In this document: positions 49,947 through 58,947 of the stretch, piece after piece
How the letters are laid out: each line of letters starts with the position of its first letter
Numbering within the stretch: the first letter of the stretch is position 1
Made by a program: the position numbers and the translations under genes
Notes under the pieces: generated by a model
What the model saw: only the letters and a program-made list of their open reading frames with translations
What the model was told of the DNA's origin: nothing
Database searches by the model: none
DNA from: AP-15 sp963833745
GTDB lineage: Bacteria; Pseudomonadota; Alphaproteobacteria; ATCC43930; CGMCC-115725
Reading direction: 5' to 3'
Assembly (NCBI GenBank): GCA_963833745.1
Contig: CAWHZD010000001.1
Span: 310,001 to 374,000, forward strand
Length of the DNA: 64,000 nt

Positions 49947-50749
49947 TCAGCCGACCCGCGCCCGGCCGTCGGTTCGCGGCCGGGCGCTTCGAGATCGGGG
50001 CCGTCGCTGGCGGGCAGCTCAGACGGGCGGGTCGCGCTCCCCGTCATGGCTGGACGGGGGCGACGGCGGGCGCGGAGGAAGAACGGTGCGCGGCCGGCGG
50101 CGCGAGCTTTTTGCTCATAGCGCGTAGCCGGCCAGTCCGTCGGGCGCTGCTGCCAATCGGCGGGACGGCGGGCCAGCCATTCGAAATCCGGATGGCCGGT
50201 GATCCGCTCCAGCATCCACGATAAATAATCGCGGTCGTCGGAGGCGAGACGAAGCTCGGCCGCGTCAACCATGATCCGGGCGAGCTGGTCGAGGGTTTCG
50301 CGCGAGACGATGCGGCGCTTGTGGTGGCGCGCTTTCGGCCACGGATCGGGGAACAGGGTGAAGACGCGGCTGACCGAGGCCGGCGGCAATGCCGCGATCA
50401 GCAGCCGCGCGTCGCCGGTAAACAAGCGGATGTTGTCGATCTGCCGGCGCTCGATTTCGCCGAGCAGCTTGGCGATCCCGTTTTCGAACACCTCGCAGCC
50501 GATGAAACCGGTGTCGCGGTTGGCTTCGGCCTGGGCCGCCAGATGCTCACCGGCGCCAAAGCCGATCTCCAGCCCGATCGAAAGCGGCGGCCCGGCAAAC
50601 AACAACGTGGGATCGACTTCGCCTAGCGCCGGCAGGCCGATCGCGAGTCGGGGCAGCAAAACCTCGACCAAATTCTGCTGGCGGGTACGCAACGGCCGGC
50701 CGCGCTTGCGCCCGTAAAGCCGCCGGCCCCTCAGCAGCGCGTCGCTCAC
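49892..50749 (-). CDS. trmB: tRNA (guanine-N7-)-methyltransferase with C-terminal extension
   Basis: 285 aa from GTG 50749, 8 nt downstream of the metK stop. SAM site GLEIGFGAGEHLAAQAEANR, FIGCEVFENGIAKLL, the catalytic LFPDPWPKARHHKRRIV, and the tRNA-binding end TDWPATRYEQKARAAG. It methylates G46 in the tRNA variable loop. The usual C-terminus would be near FFLRARRR; here the frame runs about 50 further low-complexity residues into the convergent gene. A missed stop through a single-base error near 50040 is possible. Confidence 0.92.
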   Translation of the reverse strand: MSDALLRGRRLYGRKRGRPLRTRQQNLVEVLLPRLAIGLPALGEVDPTLLFAGPPLSIGLEIGFGAGEHLAAQAEANRDTGFIGCEVFENGIAKLLGEIERRQIDNIRLFTGDARLLIAALPPASVSRVFTLFPDPWPKARHHKRRIVSRETLDQLARIMVDAAELRLASDDRDYLSWMLERITGHPDFEWLARRPADWQQRPTDWPATRYEQKARAAGRAPFFLRARRRPRPAMTGSATRPSELPASDGPDLEAPGREPTAGRGSADQSPITTSSATGLWPSKW

Positions 50750-50756
50750 GAAGGGT

Positions 50757-51917
50757 TCAGAAGGCGCCTCGCAGTTCGTCGACGAGGTCGAGCCTCTCCC
50801 AGGAAAAGCCGCCATCGGCATCCGGAGTTCGACCGAAATGCCCATAGGCGGAGGTGCGGGTATAGATCGGCCTGTTGAGCCCGAGATGGGTACGGATGCC
50901 GCGCGGCGACAGATCCATCAGCTCCTGCAGAACGTGGCCGAGTTTCCGCTCGTCGGCAGCGCCGTCAGTGTCGACGTAGAACGACAACGGCTTGGCGACG
51001 CCGATGGCGTAGGCGACCTGGATCGTGCAGCGCTCGGCGAGCCCCGCGCCGACGACGTTCTTGGCCAGATAGCGCGCGGCATAGGCGGCCGAACGGTCGA
51101 CTTTCGTCGGGTCCTTGCCGGAAAACGCCCCGCCGCCATGCGGTGCAGCGCCGCCATAGGTGTCGACGATGATCTTGCGTCCGGTGACGCCGGCGTCGCC
51201 GTCGGGCCCGCCGATTACAAACAGCCCGGTCGGGTTGACCAGAAAATTCGGCTCGTCGCACATCCACCCTTCTGGCAGGATCGAGACCACATAGGGGCGG
51301 ATGATCTCCCGCACTTCGTCCTGGTCAATTCGCTCGGAATGCTGGATCGAGACCACGACCTTGGTCGCCCGGATTGGTTTGCCGGCTTCATATTGCAACG
51401 TAACCTGGCTTTTCGAATCGGGTCCGAGTAGCGGCGTCATGCCGGTGTGGCGTGCTTCGGACAGGGCCCGCAGCATCGCGTGAGCATAAAAAATCGGGGC
51501 CGGCATCAGTTCCGGCGTCTCGTTGCAGGCATAGCCGAACATCATGCCTTGGTCGCCCGCCCCCTCATCCTTGTTGCCGGCGGCATCGACGCCCTGGGCA
51601 ATATTGGCCGACTGGCCGTGGATGTGGCACTTGATCGCCGCCCGCTCCCAGTGAAAGTTTTCCTGCTCGTAGCCGATGTCGCGGATCGCCTGGCGCGCCA
51701 CTTCGACCAGGTGCTCGCCGGTGATCGCGGTGGGGCCGCGCACCTCACCGGCCAGGACAACGCGATTGGTCGTGACCAAGGTCTCGACGCCGCAGCGCGC
51801 TTCGGGCTCGGCGGCGAGATAGGTATCGACGATCGCATCGGAAATGCGATCACAGATTTTGTCCGGATGGCCTTCCGACACCAACTCGCTGGTGAAAACA
51901 AAATCACGTTTGGCCAA
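50757..51917 (-). CDS. metK: S-adenosylmethionine synthetase
   Basis: 386 aa, family length. FTSELVSEGHPDKICDRISD with the ATP His and Asp, GAGDQGMMFGYACNETPELM, GGGAFSGKDPTKVDRSAAYA and YAIGVAKPLS. It makes SAM from methionine and ATP; trmB, a SAM user, follows. A -35/-10 pair lies upstream at 51965-51993. I could not fit a SAM-II or SAM/SAH riboswitch to the leader. Confidence 0.98.
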   Translation of the reverse strand: MAKRDFVFTSELVSEGHPDKICDRISDAIVDTYLAAEPEARCGVETLVTTNRVVLAGEVRGPTAITGEHLVEVARQAIRDIGYEQENFHWERAAIKCHIHGQSANIAQGVDAAGNKDEGAGDQGMMFGYACNETPELMPAPIFYAHAMLRALSEARHTGMTPLLGPDSKSQVTLQYEAGKPIRATKVVVSIQHSERIDQDEVREIIRPYVVSILPEGWMCDEPNFLVNPTGLFVIGGPDGDAGVTGRKIIVDTYGGAAPHGGGAFSGKDPTKVDRSAAYAARYLAKNVVGAGLAERCTIQVAYAIGVAKPLSFYVDTDGAADERKLGHVLQELMDLSPRGIRTHLGLNRPIYTRTSAYGHFGRTPDADGGFSWERLDLVDELRGAF

Positions 51918-51964
51918 GGGTTTACCCTTCCTGAAGCGACGCCGCGATGGTGCAGTCGTCGCCG

Positions 51965-51993
51965 TTGATGCAGTCTCGGCGCGCGTGCGTCAA
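51965..51993 (-). promoter_or_regulatory. candidate metK promoter
   Basis: On the minus strand TTGACG (51993-51988) is followed after 17 bp by CATCAA (51970-51965), about 48 bp before the metK ATG. The -35 box is strong and the -10 box weak. Confidence 0.4.
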
Positions 51994-52058
51994 CCCCCCG
52001 AATATTGCCGGTTGGTTGGGGCCACCGCGCCGCGGCCGGGGCCCCGCGACGGGAAGCG

Positions 52059-52520
52059 CTACCTTTCGGGCGGACGTTCGTTGCCTGCGGCCATCGCCTT
52101 GGCGAGTTCGAACAGGCGGCGGCGCACGGTTGGATCCTCGATCCGGTAGTAGGCGCTGACCAGCTCGATGGTCTCGCGTTTGCGCAGCGGATCGGAATCA
52201 AAAGCCTCCGCCGGTGGTTCAGCGAAGCCGGCCGGGATCGCCGGCGCCCGTACCGGGTCCATGTCGTCAAAAAAGAACGAGACGGGCACGTCGAGTACCC
52301 GGCTCAGATCGTGCAGCCGGCTTGCCCCGATCCGGTTGGCGCCGCGCTCGTATTTCTGGACCTGTTGAAAGGTCAAGCCGATGGCTTCCCCCAGCTTTTC
52401 CTGGCTGAGGCCCAGCATGTTGCGTCGCAGTCGCACCCGCGAGCCGACATGGATATCGATCGGGTTCGGCTTGTCGCCCTTCTGGCGGCCCGGCCGACGG
52501 GTCTGTGGTTGCATCGCCAT
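52059..52520 (-). CDS. XRE-family helix-turn-helix regulator
   Basis: 153 aa. N-terminal basic segment, then IDIHVGSRVRLRRNMLGLSQ, EKLGEAIGLTFQQVQKYERG (HTH) and ANRIGASRLHDLSRVLDVPV with SFFFDDM; a C-terminal helical domain ends in ELVSAYYRIEDPTVRRRLF. It is the regulator conserved between lnt and metK in many alphaproteobacteria. Paralogue of the protein at 39969-40340. ATG 52514 is an alternative start. Confidence 0.92.
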   Translation of the reverse strand: MAMQPQTRRPGRQKGDKPNPIDIHVGSRVRLRRNMLGLSQEKLGEAIGLTFQQVQKYERGANRIGASRLHDLSRVLDVPVSFFFDDMDPVRAPAIPAGFAEPPAEAFDSDPLRKRETIELVSAYYRIEDPTVRRRLFELAKAMAAGNERPPER

Positions 52521-52558
52521 CGGGGATCATTCGCCTTCTAGATAACAATTCCTCATAT

Positions 52559-52587
52559 GTTTAAAATCCTGCACCGCAGGCGGTCAA
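52559..52587 (-). promoter_or_regulatory. candidate promoter of the XRE gene
   Basis: On the minus strand TTGACC (52587-52582) is followed after 17 bp by TTAAAC (52564-52559), within an AT-rich stretch 39 bp before the start codon. Good spacing and sequence. Confidence 0.45.
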
Positions 52588-52640
52588 GCCAAAGCTTCAA
52601 CCTTTAATAAGCGGATGCAACCGGAAGGGGTAGCCTCGGC

Positions 52641-54257
52641 TCACCGTAATTTGAGCGCCACCGGGACGGCGCCGAGAAGCAGCAGCCCGACCAGCGTCCA
52701 GTCGCCGGCGCGGGCAAAAAGCGTGCGTGCGACAGGGGTCGGCAAAGCGGCGTCGACATAGCCGATTGCGTCGAGATCAGTACGCGCGAGAACCCGTCCG
52801 AGCGGGTCGATTACCGCGCTGATGCCGTTATTCGCGACGCGGACCAGCGGCAAACCCTCCTCGACAGCGCGTGTGCGGGCGATCGCGAAATGCTGGTAAG
52901 GTCCCGAGTTGCGGCCGTACCAGGCGTCGTTGGTGACATTCAGCATCCACGCCGGACGCTCGCTTTCATCGACGATCGCGCCGGGGAAGATTGCTTCGTA
53001 GCATATCAGAGGGGCAAAGGGTGGAAGGCCCGGCAGTGCGATCGTCTGCGGGCCCGGACCGGCAGAGAGATCGATCGTCCCGGCAGTAATCTTGGTGATC
53101 GGCAGCAGACTGCGAAAGGGGACATATTCCCCAAACGGGACCAGATGCGCCTTGTCATAATGGGCCACGATCTCACCGCGCTCGTCGAGCGCCTCGACGC
53201 TGTTCCAGATTTTCTCGACCGGGGCCGGCGGCAGGTTTGCGCGCAACGTGCCGGTAATCAAATACCCGCCCTTCGGAACGACCGCGCTGATGGCGTGGCG
53301 CGCCGGCTCATCGCGGCCGAGCAGATACGTCGTCGCCGCTTCGGGCCACAGGATTGCCGCCAACGAATCGCGCGCCGGCGCGGCGCTCAGATCGAGCAGG
53401 CGGCGGAAATTGTCGCGGGTGGCCGAGGGATCCCATTTCATGGTCTGCGGGATCGACGGCTGGACGAGGCGCAGCCTCGTGTTCGTCAGCAAAGTAGGGG
53501 TCGTAGCGAGCCGGATCGCGCCGCCCGCCGCGGGGATCAGGACCAGAGATACCGCCGCGATAGCCGGCGCCCACCGCCGGACTGCCGACATCGGGCCCTG
53601 CCGCGGGCTGCCCAACAAGGACAGCAATGCGGCGGCCAGCACGGTCACAAAGCTGAGCCCGTAGATGCCGACGAGGGCGACGCTCTGCAACATCGCGCTG
53701 GCGCCCGGGAAACCGCCCGCCCAGGCGTAGCCGATCAGATTCCACGGCAGCCCGGTAAACGCGTGACCGCGGACCCATTCGGCTACGCTCCAGGCGACGG
53801 CAAAGGCGAAGACCCGGGCCGCTGGCGGCAGGCTCAACATTCGTGCAGCGAGGCTGGTCGCGAGCAGCGCCAACCCGGCATAGACGGCAAATCCCGCCGG
53901 TAGTCCGCCGGCGGCGAACGGGACCAACCACCAGAATCGGTCGATGTCGACAAACAGCGCCGCGGCGATCCAATAAAGCCCGGCGAGAAAGAACCCGAAG
54001 CCGAAAACCCAGCCGAGCCGAAAGGACGCGCCCGGGCCGGCGCTGCCCTCATCGAGCCATAACAGGCCCGGAAAGGCCACCGCCAGCAAGGGCGCCAAAT
54101 CCAATGGCGGCATCGCGGCGGCAGCGGCGAGGCCGAGCACAAAAGCGAGCCCGTAACGGCGCCACCCGGACAGCGCCGCGACGTCCTGAGCCAGCCGGCA
54201 CAGCGGCGTGTCGATCCGGGAGCCAGGCTGGGTGCGGTAGATTGCGGTCTCAGGCAC
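52641..54257 (-). CDS. lnt: apolipoprotein N-acyltransferase
   Basis: 538 aa from GTG 54257, overlapping the corC stop by 8 bp. About seven N-terminal helices (YGLAFVLGLAAAAAMPPLDL), then the periplasmic nitrilase domain with catalytic Glu in AILWPEAATTYLL, Lys in EIVAHYDKAHLVPFGEYVPF and Cys in FAPLICYEAIFPGAIVDESE. It N-acylates lipoproteins in the inner membrane; two lipoproteins are predicted in this window. Confidence 0.96.
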   Translation of the reverse strand: MPETAIYRTQPGSRIDTPLCRLAQDVAALSGWRRYGLAFVLGLAAAAAMPPLDLAPLLAVAFPGLLWLDEGSAGPGASFRLGWVFGFGFFLAGLYWIAAALFVDIDRFWWLVPFAAGGLPAGFAVYAGLALLATSLAARMLSLPPAARVFAFAVAWSVAEWVRGHAFTGLPWNLIGYAWAGGFPGASAMLQSVALVGIYGLSFVTVLAAALLSLLGSPRQGPMSAVRRWAPAIAAVSLVLIPAAGGAIRLATTPTLLTNTRLRLVQPSIPQTMKWDPSATRDNFRRLLDLSAAPARDSLAAILWPEAATTYLLGRDEPARHAISAVVPKGGYLITGTLRANLPPAPVEKIWNSVEALDERGEIVAHYDKAHLVPFGEYVPFRSLLPITKITAGTIDLSAGPGPQTIALPGLPPFAPLICYEAIFPGAIVDESERPAWMLNVTNDAWYGRNSGPYQHFAIARTRAVEEGLPLVRVANNGISAVIDPLGRVLARTDLDAIGYVDAALPTPVARTLFARAGDWTLVGLLLLGAVPVALKLR

Positions 54258-55197
54258 TGCCGCCGCCTGCGGTCCCGTTCGCGGCCGGCAGGCGGCGCAC
54301 GCGCAGCCGTTTGATGCGGCGCGGATCGGCTTCCAACACCTCGAATTCGATACCGGACGGGTGGGCGATGACTTCGCCGCGTTTTGGCACGCGCCCGGCG
54401 AGAGTCGAGACGAGGCCGCCCAACGTGTCGACTTCCTCCTGATCGCCGACCGGACGCAAGCGAATGCCCTGCCGCTCTTCGAGCATTTCGATCGGGGTGC
54501 GGGCATCGGCGATCAGGGTGCCATCGGCGCGCTCGACGACGTTTGGCGCATCGGTCTCGTCGTGCTCATCCTCGATGTCGCCGACAATTTCCTCGATCAG
54601 GTCCTCGATCGTCACCAGCCCGTCGATGCCGCCAAACTCGTCGACGACCATCGCGATATGGGTCCGCGCCTGACGCATTTGCACCAACAGGTCGAGGATC
54701 GGCAACGACGGCGCCACAAACAAGAGCTTGCGCAGCAACGGCGCCAGCTCCGTCTCGCGCCGCTCGGCAACCGGCGGCAGAATGTCCTTGACGTGGATAA
54801 AGCCGATTACGTCGTCGAGCGTCTCGCGATAGACCGGCACGCGCGAATGCCCTTGCTCGATCATACATTTGATGACTTCGGCGAAGGACGTCTCGACATC
54901 GAGCGCGATGATGTCGACGCGCGGGACCATGACGTCGGCGGCGGTATAATCGTGGCCCTTCAGGATGTTGCCGATCAACACCCGCTCATTTGCGCCGAGC
55001 GGATCGGGGCCGTCGGCCGGCGGCTCCTCGATCATCTCGTCGATCGTTTCGCGTAGGCTTTCGCCGTTGCGCGGCCGGCGGATCAGCCTCATCAGGCTGC
55101 GCAACGGGCCAAAAGCCCGTTCCCGGTCGGGCTGGCCGCTACTTTCGGGCGGCTCTGAAGCGGTCATTGAAAAATCGGCGAGGCCTTTAACGTTCAC
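54250..55197 (-). CDS. corC: CorC-type CBS-domain protein (hemolysin C family)
   Basis: 315 aa from GTG 55197 (overlaps the ybeY stop); ATG 55167 is the alternative. Two CBS domains (VMVPRVDIIALDVETSFAEV, GHSRVPVYRETLDDVIGFIH; THIAMVVDEFGGIDGLVTIE) and a CorC_HlyC domain (ADARTPIEMLEERQGIRLRP). Implicated in Mg2+/Co2+ efflux and homeostasis. The ybeY-corC-lnt order is conserved widely. Confidence 0.95.
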   Translation of the reverse strand: MNVKGLADFSMTASEPPESSGQPDRERAFGPLRSLMRLIRRPRNGESLRETIDEMIEEPPADGPDPLGANERVLIGNILKGHDYTAADVMVPRVDIIALDVETSFAEVIKCMIEQGHSRVPVYRETLDDVIGFIHVKDILPPVAERRETELAPLLRKLLFVAPSLPILDLLVQMRQARTHIAMVVDEFGGIDGLVTIEDLIEEIVGDIEDEHDETDAPNVVERADGTLIADARTPIEMLEERQGIRLRPVGDQEEVDTLGGLVSTLAGRVPKRGEVIAHPSGIEFEVLEADPRRIKRLRVRRLPAANGTAGGGSA

Positions 55198-55706
55198 ATG
55201 GTGCCGCGATACGGATCTGCCACCCCCAGGCTCGCCAATATGGAGGTTTCCAGCATTTCCATGGCCGCAGCCTCGGCGTCAGTCCCGTGATCATGGCCGA
55301 GCAGGTGCAGCACACCGTGCACGATCAGATGGGAAAGATGGTCGGCGAGCGATTTGTCCTGCTCCTCGGCCTCGCGCTCGACCGTCTCGAAGGCGAGCAC
55401 CACGTCGCCAAGCAGCACCGGCGCGTCGCGGGGCACCGGTGAGCCGGGTTTCCAGGCGGGAAAGGCGAGCACATTGGTCGACCGGTCGATCCCGCGCCAG
55501 CGGTGGTTGAGATTGCGTTGATCGGCGTCGTCGGTGAGGACGATCGACAGCTCGATCCACGTCCGCGGCGCGATGCCGGCTGCCGTCAGCGCGGACGCAA
55601 GTGCGACCCGGGCGGCGCTGCGGGCCACCCGTTCGGCGTCCGGACAGGCGGCGGCCCAGGCGGCGCCGGGCAGGTCGACCTCGATCGCGGCACCGGCCTC
55701 GGTCAC
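55194..55706 (-). CDS. ybeY: endoribonuclease YbeY
   Basis: 170 aa from GTG 55706. Core RNLNHRWRGIDRSTNVLAFP, LLGDVVLAFETVEREA, and the zinc motif HLIVHGVLHLLGHDHGTDAE (three His). Single-strand-specific RNase needed for 16S rRNA 3' maturation. Starts inside the 3' end of phoH, so translation is coupled. Confidence 0.96.
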   Translation of the reverse strand: MTEAGAAIEVDLPGAAWAAACPDAERVARSAARVALASALTAAGIAPRTWIELSIVLTDDADQRNLNHRWRGIDRSTNVLAFPAWKPGSPVPRDAPVLLGDVVLAFETVEREAEEQDKSLADHLSHLIVHGVLHLLGHDHGTDAEAAAMEMLETSILASLGVADPYRGTM

Positions 55707-56717
55707 GGCTCGGGCGCTCGCGCCGCACGCTCGCGCGCTTCGTAAGCGCGTACGATGCGAGCGACGAATTCGTGTCGAACCACGTCACGATCGGTAAAGC
55801 GTACCACCGCGATCCCCTCGACGCCCGCCAGGATTTCAAGCGCGTCGGCAAGGCCCGAGCGCGTCCCCGACGGCAGGTCGACCTGGCTCGGATCGCCGGT
55901 CACGACCATGCGCGAGCCTTCTCCAAGCCGAGTTCAGGAACATCTTCATCTGCATCGGCGTCGTGTTCTGCGCTTCGTCGAGGATGACAAAGGCGCGCGA
56001 CAGGGTGCGGCCGCGCATGAACGCAATCGGCGCCACCTCGATTTCACCGGTGCCGAGACGGCGCGCCAGCTGGTCGGCGGGCAGCATGTCGTTGAGCGCG
56101 TCGAACAGCGGTCGCAAGTAGGGATCGACCTTGTCACGCAAATCGCCCGGCAGAAACCCCAGGCGCTCGCCGGCCTCGACCGCCGGCCGCGAGAGGATGA
56201 TCCGCTCGACTTGGCCGGTCATCAGCAGATCGACCGCGGCAGCCACCGCGAGATAGGTCTTGCCGGTGCCGGCGGGGCCGAGACTGAACACCAGCTCGCT
56301 GTCGCGCAACGCCCTGATATAGGCGGCTTGTCCCGGAGTGCGCGCCGCGATGCGCCGCTTGCGGGTGCGAAAAGCCGCCTCGTCCTGCCACAGGCTGAGG
56401 CTGCGGTCGGCGATCTCGGCCTCGGCGAGGCGGATCGCCGCTTCGACGACCGGCAGATCGATGTCCTGGCCGCGCTTGAGCCGATCGTAAAGCCGCGACA
56501 ACACCAGATGCGCCGCCTCGGTTGCCGAGGGCGGCCCCGAAATTGCCAGGCGATTGCCGCGGGTGACGAGCGACACGCCAAGTTGGCGCTCGACCCGGTC
56601 GAGATGCTGATCGCGCTCGCCGTAAAGCGCCGGCAGCAGCAGATTGTCGTCGAATTCAAGCTGGGTCGGCGCTTCTGCGCGCTCGGGCATGACGGTCTCG
56701 GTGCTGAGCGCCGTCAT
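55703..56717 (-). CDS. phoH: PhoH family ATPase, interrupted by a one-base insertion
   Basis: ATG 56717 (overlapping the miaB stop) opens MTALSTETVMPERAEAPTQL. KH-like N-terminal part, Walker A GPAGTGKT at 147-154, FLPGDLRDKVDPYLRPLFDA and Walker B AFVILDEAQNTT are normal. After QMKMFL the frame fails at GAACTC (minus strand, 55935-55930). Removing one A gives TRLGEGSRMVVTGDPSQVDL and the end VARIVRAYEARER to 55703. The span of 1015 nt is one over 338 codons. The gene order miaB-phoH-ybeY is intact, so an artefact is likely. Confidence 0.9.
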
Positions 56718-58054
56718 GCCGCGACCATCCCCGACAGGCTGTTCTGACCGGCCCCGGCAATCAACACAGGGACGATGTCCCCGACGCGCTCGCGATCCGC
56801 TGCAAGGTGAACACTCTGCAAATAGGGGCTGCGCCCGACGAGCTGACCCGCGTGCCGTCCCGGTTTTTCGAGCAATACCGGCAGCACCCGACCGATGCAG
56901 GCCTGGTTGAACTTGCGTTGCTGCTGCGCCAGCAATCCCTGCACCAAGGCCAGCCGCTCGATTTTGACCGGTTCGGGCACCTGGTCTGCGGCCGATGCCG
57001 CCGGCGTACCGGGCCGCGGCGAGTATTTGAACGAGAACGCCTGGGCAAAGCCGATCTCGGCAACGAGATCGAGAGTCGCCCGGAAATCGCCGGCGCTCTC
57101 GCCGGGAAAGCCGACGATCAGATCGGTCGACAGCGCCAGATCCGGTCGCGCCCCGCGCAAGCCCTCGATGACGCGCCGGTAATCGTCGATGCTGTGGCGT
57201 CGGTTCATCGCGGCGAGAACGCGGTCGGAGCCGCTCTGCACCGGCAGATGGAGAAACGGCATCAGCTGCGGGACGTCGCGGTGGGCTGCGACCAGCGCGT
57301 CGTCGACGTCGCGGGGGTGCGAGGTGGTGTAGCGGATGCGATCGAGGCCGGGCAGTCCCGCAAGCGCGCGGATCAGCTCGCCCAATCCCCATTCGCGATC
57401 GTCGCGGCCGCGGCCGTGAAAGGCGTTGACGTTCTGGCCGAGGAGGGTGATCTCGCGCGCGCCCGCCGCGACGAGCTGGCGGGCCTCGTCAATAATCTGC
57501 TCCACCGGCCGCGAATACTCGGCGCCGCGCGTATAGGGGACGACGCAGAAGGTGCAGAATTTGTCGCAGCCTTCCTGCACGGTCAGGAACGCCGTAGCAC
57601 CCTGTCCGGCCCGCAATTGCGGCAGATGGTCGAATTTGGGCTCCTCTGGAAGGCTTGTATCGACGAGCCCGGCGCCACCGGCGCGCGCCGCCTGGGCCAC
57701 CATCTGCGGCAACCGGTGGTAGGTCTGCGGTCCGAAGACGAGATCGACAAACGGGGCGCGGCGGCGGATCTCGACGCCCTCGGCCTGGGCAACGCAGCCG
57801 GCGACGGCGATCAGCATGCCGCCTTCGCCGCGACGTGCCTTCAACGCCTTCAGCCCCCGAATCTTGCCCAATTCGGAAAACACCTTCTCCGCCGCCTTTT
57901 CGCGGATGTGGCAGGTATTGAGGATGACGAGATCGGCATCTTCGGGCGCCTCGGTACGGCGATAGCCAAGCGGTGCCAGCAATTCGGCCATGCGCGCCGA
58001 ATCATAAACGTTCATCTGACAACCATACGTCGCGATAAAGACCCGCTTCGTCAT
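56714..58054 (-). CDS. miaB: tRNA-2-methylthio-N6-isopentenyladenosine synthase
   Basis: 446 aa from ATG 58054. UPF0004 domain with the cluster Cys in ATYGCQMNVYDSARM, LNTCHIREKA and IAVAGCVAQAEG; radical-SAM motif VQEGCDKFCTFCVVPYTRG; TRAM domain at the end. It methylthiolates i6A37 of tRNAs reading UNN codons, using two 4Fe-4S clusters. The longer upstream frame overlaps the acyltransferase gene and is rejected. Confidence 0.97.
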   Translation of the reverse strand: MTKRVFIATYGCQMNVYDSARMAELLAPLGYRRTEAPEDADLVILNTCHIREKAAEKVFSELGKIRGLKALKARRGEGGMLIAVAGCVAQAEGVEIRRRAPFVDLVFGPQTYHRLPQMVAQAARAGGAGLVDTSLPEEPKFDHLPQLRAGQGATAFLTVQEGCDKFCTFCVVPYTRGAEYSRPVEQIIDEARQLVAAGAREITLLGQNVNAFHGRGRDDREWGLGELIRALAGLPGLDRIRYTTSHPRDVDDALVAAHRDVPQLMPFLHLPVQSGSDRVLAAMNRRHSIDDYRRVIEGLRGARPDLALSTDLIVGFPGESAGDFRATLDLVAEIGFAQAFSFKYSPRPGTPAASAADQVPEPVKIERLALVQGLLAQQQRKFNQACIGRVLPVLLEKPGRHAGQLVGRSPYLQSVHLAADRERVGDIVPVLIAGAGQNSLSGMVAA

Positions 58055-58088
58055 ATTTTCCGCCTTCTTCGAAGTAAGCGTGGCCCAC

Positions 58089-58934
58089 TCAACGTGGCAG
58101 CGCCCTGGCCATGGCTGCTGCGGCGGTGGCGGGCGCCGGCGGCTCCGGCACCGGTTGCGGCCGACCGGCCAGCGCGGCAGCCATGCCCCCGGCGATCCGC
58201 GCCTGGCAATAGCGAGCCAGCGCCTTGCGCGAACCGCAATCGGCAAAAAAAGTGGGCGGATGGAATTCGACGACCACTTCGACCGTGCCCAGCCCGATCA
58301 TGCTCCACAGATGAGGCGCCAGTTCGGTGGTGCCGCACCAGGCAAAATAGGGACGGAGCAGGCGACCGAGCGGGATGCCGTCGAGCCGCGTATAGGCGAT
58401 CGACACCGGCTGAACCGCAATAGGCCCGACCTCCTGGTTTTTTTCGGCGGCGCTGAACAGTGCGCTTTTGAACGGCAATACGCGGTTGCCGTCGCCGCTC
58501 GTTGCCTCCGGAAACAGGATCAACGCATCGCCGGCGGCAAGCCGCGCCGTCATCGCATCGCGCTGGAATGCGGTACTGCGCATGCGGCGATCGACAAAGA
58601 CCGTGCGCTGCAGCTTGGCGAGCCGGCCGAAAAGCGGCCAGCCGGCGACCTCGGCCTTGGCGACGAACGAACCGGCAATCAGCGACCCCAGCACGGTGAT
58701 GTCGGTGTAGGAAACGTGGTTCGATGCAAACAACGCCGGCCGCAGCCGTGTCGGCACGCCGAGCGTGCGCACCCGAAATCCGAGGATCCGGCAGCACCAC
58801 CGGTGATAAAAAGAGGGTAAGCTGCGCGACCACGGCCGTTGCAGTGCGAGCCCCAGCCCCTGCACCGGCATCAGGCTCAGGGTCCAGACGAGATAGAGCG
58901 CGAGCCGCGCGATCCTCAGCGTCGGCGAACCCAT
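58089..58934 (-). CDS. 1-acyl-glycerol-3-phosphate acyltransferase family (PlsC/OlsA-like)
   Basis: 281 aa. N-terminal membrane helix, acyltransferase motif I SNHVSYTDITVLG (NHxxxxD), LQRTVFVDRRMRST, and motif III LILFPEATSGDGNRVLPFKS. It transfers an acyl chain to a lyso-lipid at the inner membrane. The gene just upstream encodes an OlsB-like N-acyltransferase, so this is a candidate OlsA making ornithine lipid rather than housekeeping PlsC. In Sinorhizobium, olsA also lies next to miaB, as I recall. Confidence 0.85.
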   Translation of the reverse strand: MGSPTLRIARLALYLVWTLSLMPVQGLGLALQRPWSRSLPSFYHRWCCRILGFRVRTLGVPTRLRPALFASNHVSYTDITVLGSLIAGSFVAKAEVAGWPLFGRLAKLQRTVFVDRRMRSTAFQRDAMTARLAAGDALILFPEATSGDGNRVLPFKSALFSAAEKNQEVGPIAVQPVSIAYTRLDGIPLGRLLRPYFAWCGTTELAPHLWSMIGLGTVEVVVEFHPPTFFADCGSRKALARYCQARIAGGMAAALAGRPQPVPEPPAPATAAAAMARALPR

Positions 58935-58947
58935 GCCGTCGTCATGC

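Noticed and set aside
51918..52050. SAM-II or SAM/SAH riboswitch in the metK leader
   Set aside because: I looked for the conserved ACGGCUUCCUG-type core and the Shine-Dalgarno pseudoknot partner on the minus strand and could not fit them; only a promoter candidate remains.
56807..58423. 538-codon + strand frame opposite miaB
   Set aside because: Shadow of miaB and the acyltransferase; no family features.
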